From Adineta steineri (taxonomy: Eukaryota > Rotifera > Eurotatoria > Adinetida > Adinetidae), in the NCBI GenBank assembly GCA_905250115.1, contig CAJNOI010000028.1, positions 310,001-374,000 on the forward strand: 64,000 bases of DNA. The letters run 5' to 3'. Shown here in pieces: positions 62,298 to 64,000 of this stretch. Numbering within the stretch: the first letter of the stretch is position 1; every line of letters begins with the position of its first letter. The notes below the pieces were generated by a model. It saw only the letters and a program-made list of their open reading frames with translations, was not told where the DNA came from and ran no database searches. A program made the position numbers and the translations under genes.

Positions 62298-64000
62298 ATA
62301 TGTATAGATGCGTATACGTATAAATGAGCTGGGCGGACAAGACATTGAGAGAGAGAGAGCGCGCGCGAGAAGAGAGGAACTTTGATCACTAACGAAATGA
62401 ATATATGTGTATGATATACCCAGGTAGATTGATCGATATTGTAATGTGATGTTCAAGCGTATGTACCATACGTCGTTTACACGATCTTTTCATTCATTTT
62501 GTTGAAATGAGTAAAATGTAACAGATTTCACAGCCTTTGACAAAAAAAAAATTTTTTTTTGATATATAAACGATCGAATATTACATCTAATCGAGTTTTT
62601 TTTTCTGTGAATATGATACTCATTTATTTTCAAGGGACAAGGTTGACAATATATGTATATATATATATATTTTAAGTATATTTAATGTTTCATCTTATGA
62701 CAACACGATCGAATATCATACATCAATAAAAAAAAAAAGATCTTCTAATCACATTTTTTTTTACTTTTATGATACAATTTTTAGAGACGAAAAATTAATT
62801 TCTCTTTTTTGATTTTCTTTTTCTTTCGATAATTGTGTTTGTATTATATCGACTTCGCGCGTGTGTGAGCATTAGTGTTCATTTTCTCTTTTTTTTTTGT
62901 TGCTTCTTTTTTTTTACGCGATCGCACGTCCTCTGACCGCCCCGTGATACATAAAATGTACGCGCACATCGTCATCACCCTTTCTCTCTTTATGATTACA
63001 TAACTTTGATCTTTCTTTCGCTGTCGGTTACTGCTGTTTTTAACAGATGAATAGCTAAATCGGACTGCTGGGTTGGAAGTCAGTCTTCTTTCTTTTTTTT
63101 TCTTTCTTTTTCTTTTTGTATTATTACGTGTTGAGCTTCTTTGTTTGCTTCAACATTTTGTGTAACAACGACTTGTCACACAAAACCAACCCAAGCACCT
63201 AATTAAGTTTGACACATTTCTCATAATAAAAACTAAATTGAATTACGTTTTTTTTCTTCTTTCTGATCGATATATAATAAAAAATAACTATATAATTTTA
63301 ATAATTCCAAAAGAAAAAGGATATCTATATGTTGTTGTTATTACTTATTAGTAGTTTGTACTTTTCCCTTTTTCTTTTCTTTTTTTCTTTCTCTATATCC
63401 ATGTCTCTCTCTCGTTCTGTTTTTCCTTTTCTTTGTCGTATATTTGCATGATGTTAACATAGCTTCCGATGCCATTTTAGTAGATGTATTCGCATGTATA
63501 GATCTAACTAACGTCGTCATTGATCTTAACACGATGAGATAGGGGGAAGATAATTATTCATATAGATAGAAGTAAACCAGACACTGATGAATTTGTTATC
63601 TATATTATTGTGATTCTCTTAGTAGCCATTAATGAAGTTTGTATACACATTAGACACGAACGATCTTTTGAGAAAAAGAAAAAAATTCCCATTTGTAGAA
63701 TTTTGTGATTACAGTAAATATAGTCTTTCTTTGTTCCTGCTGTCACTGACTATTCTTTATATTCAAATTGTCATCGTGATTTCCGTTCCCATGTTCATTT
63801 TTACGGTATACACACATGTCTGTTCATTTTCTTTTCCCGATGTGTCAAATTAGACACACACACACATATACATATACAACTGTCATAAGAAAGAATATTT
63901 CTTTTTTCTCTCTCTTTGATTTAGATTATTGTCTCGTATATAATCTTCGATCATATATAGAAAATAACAAGTAATTATTATGTATCTATTCATTGAATTA
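59619..64000. other. Gene-free right end, low-complexity rich
   Basis: About 4.4 kb gives no supported coding segment on either strand. It contains T-rich and TTTC-rich tracts, TA microsatellites and a GA/CG run. A less AT-rich patch at about 62925-63000 (ACGCGATCGCACGTCC) might be the promoter area of a gene beyond the window; that is a guess. Confidence 0.4.
62260..62376. repeat. TA, GA and CG microsatellites
   Basis: A TA-rich run (about 62260-62308, with TATG interruptions) is followed within 40 nt by a GA run and then GCGCGCGCG (about 62346-62369). These are simple-sequence repeats with no further structure. Confidence 0.8.

Overview
The window looks like nuclear DNA from a small-genome invertebrate, most likely a bdelloid rotifer. 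The evidence is strong AT-richness, compact genes with introns mostly near 50 to 60 nt (GT..AG), orthologues of animal developmental and ciliary genes, a decayed GPCR of a type I associate from memory with bdelloids, and several short DNA-transposon derivatives. The phylum is an inference; no database search was possible. I found no tRNA or rRNA gene, CRISPR array, LTR element or viral element.

Layout. 1-3.1 kb: a decayed 7TM receptor and a young 454-bp fold-back element. 3.1-8.4 kb: two BarH-class homeobox genes head to head, sharing a 3.3-kb upstream region. 8.7-28.5 kb (minus): one large gene for the axonemal inner-arm dynein heavy chain DNAH2, whose short introns have been inflated by three different hAT-type MITEs (each with an 8-bp target duplication) and one internally deleted pogo/Tigger element. 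29.2-30.0 kb (plus): an ATF4-like bZIP gene whose leader carries an upstream ORF overlapping the main start out of frame. 30.9-31.5 kb: a small single-pass membrane protein. 32.0-36.7 kb (minus): a lectin-like/CUB/Thr-rich type I membrane protein. 39.4-40.7 kb: an ankyrin-repeat protein. 44.4-45.6 kb: an Rx (retinal homeobox) gene. 47.3-48.0 kb: an unrecognised, less AT-rich coding segment, followed by a possible piggyBac-type MITE. 48.7-57.8 kb: three plus-strand genes, SSX2IP/ADIP, NDUFA7 and GIGYF. 58.7-59.6 kb (minus): a ZIP3/RNF212-like RING protein. 59.6-64 kb: no gene seen.

The genes do not form one pathway. They fall into themes: neural/sensory patterning (BarH pair, Rx), cilia and centrosome (DNAH2, SSX2IP), translational control (ATF4, GIGYF), respiration (NDUFA7) and, if the RING call is right, meiotic recombination. 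The observations most worth following are: (1) a roughly 108-nt tract shared by the two BarH genes, centred on a 49-nt intron that is better conserved than the neighbouring homeobox coding sequence and has the same two alternative acceptors; (2) the ATF4-like overlapping uORF; (3) the nested-palindrome fold-back element; (4) the pogo derivative that keeps DNA-binding and possible PCNA-binding ends but has lost its catalytic core; (5) a ZIP3/RNF212-like gene in a probable bdelloid.

Exon boundaries were set by eye from splice sites and reading phase. They sum to whole codons for both BarH genes, Rx, SSX2IP, NDUFA7, GIGYF, the RING gene, the ankyrin gene and the small membrane protein. For DNAH2 and the CUB gene only part of the junctions were checked.
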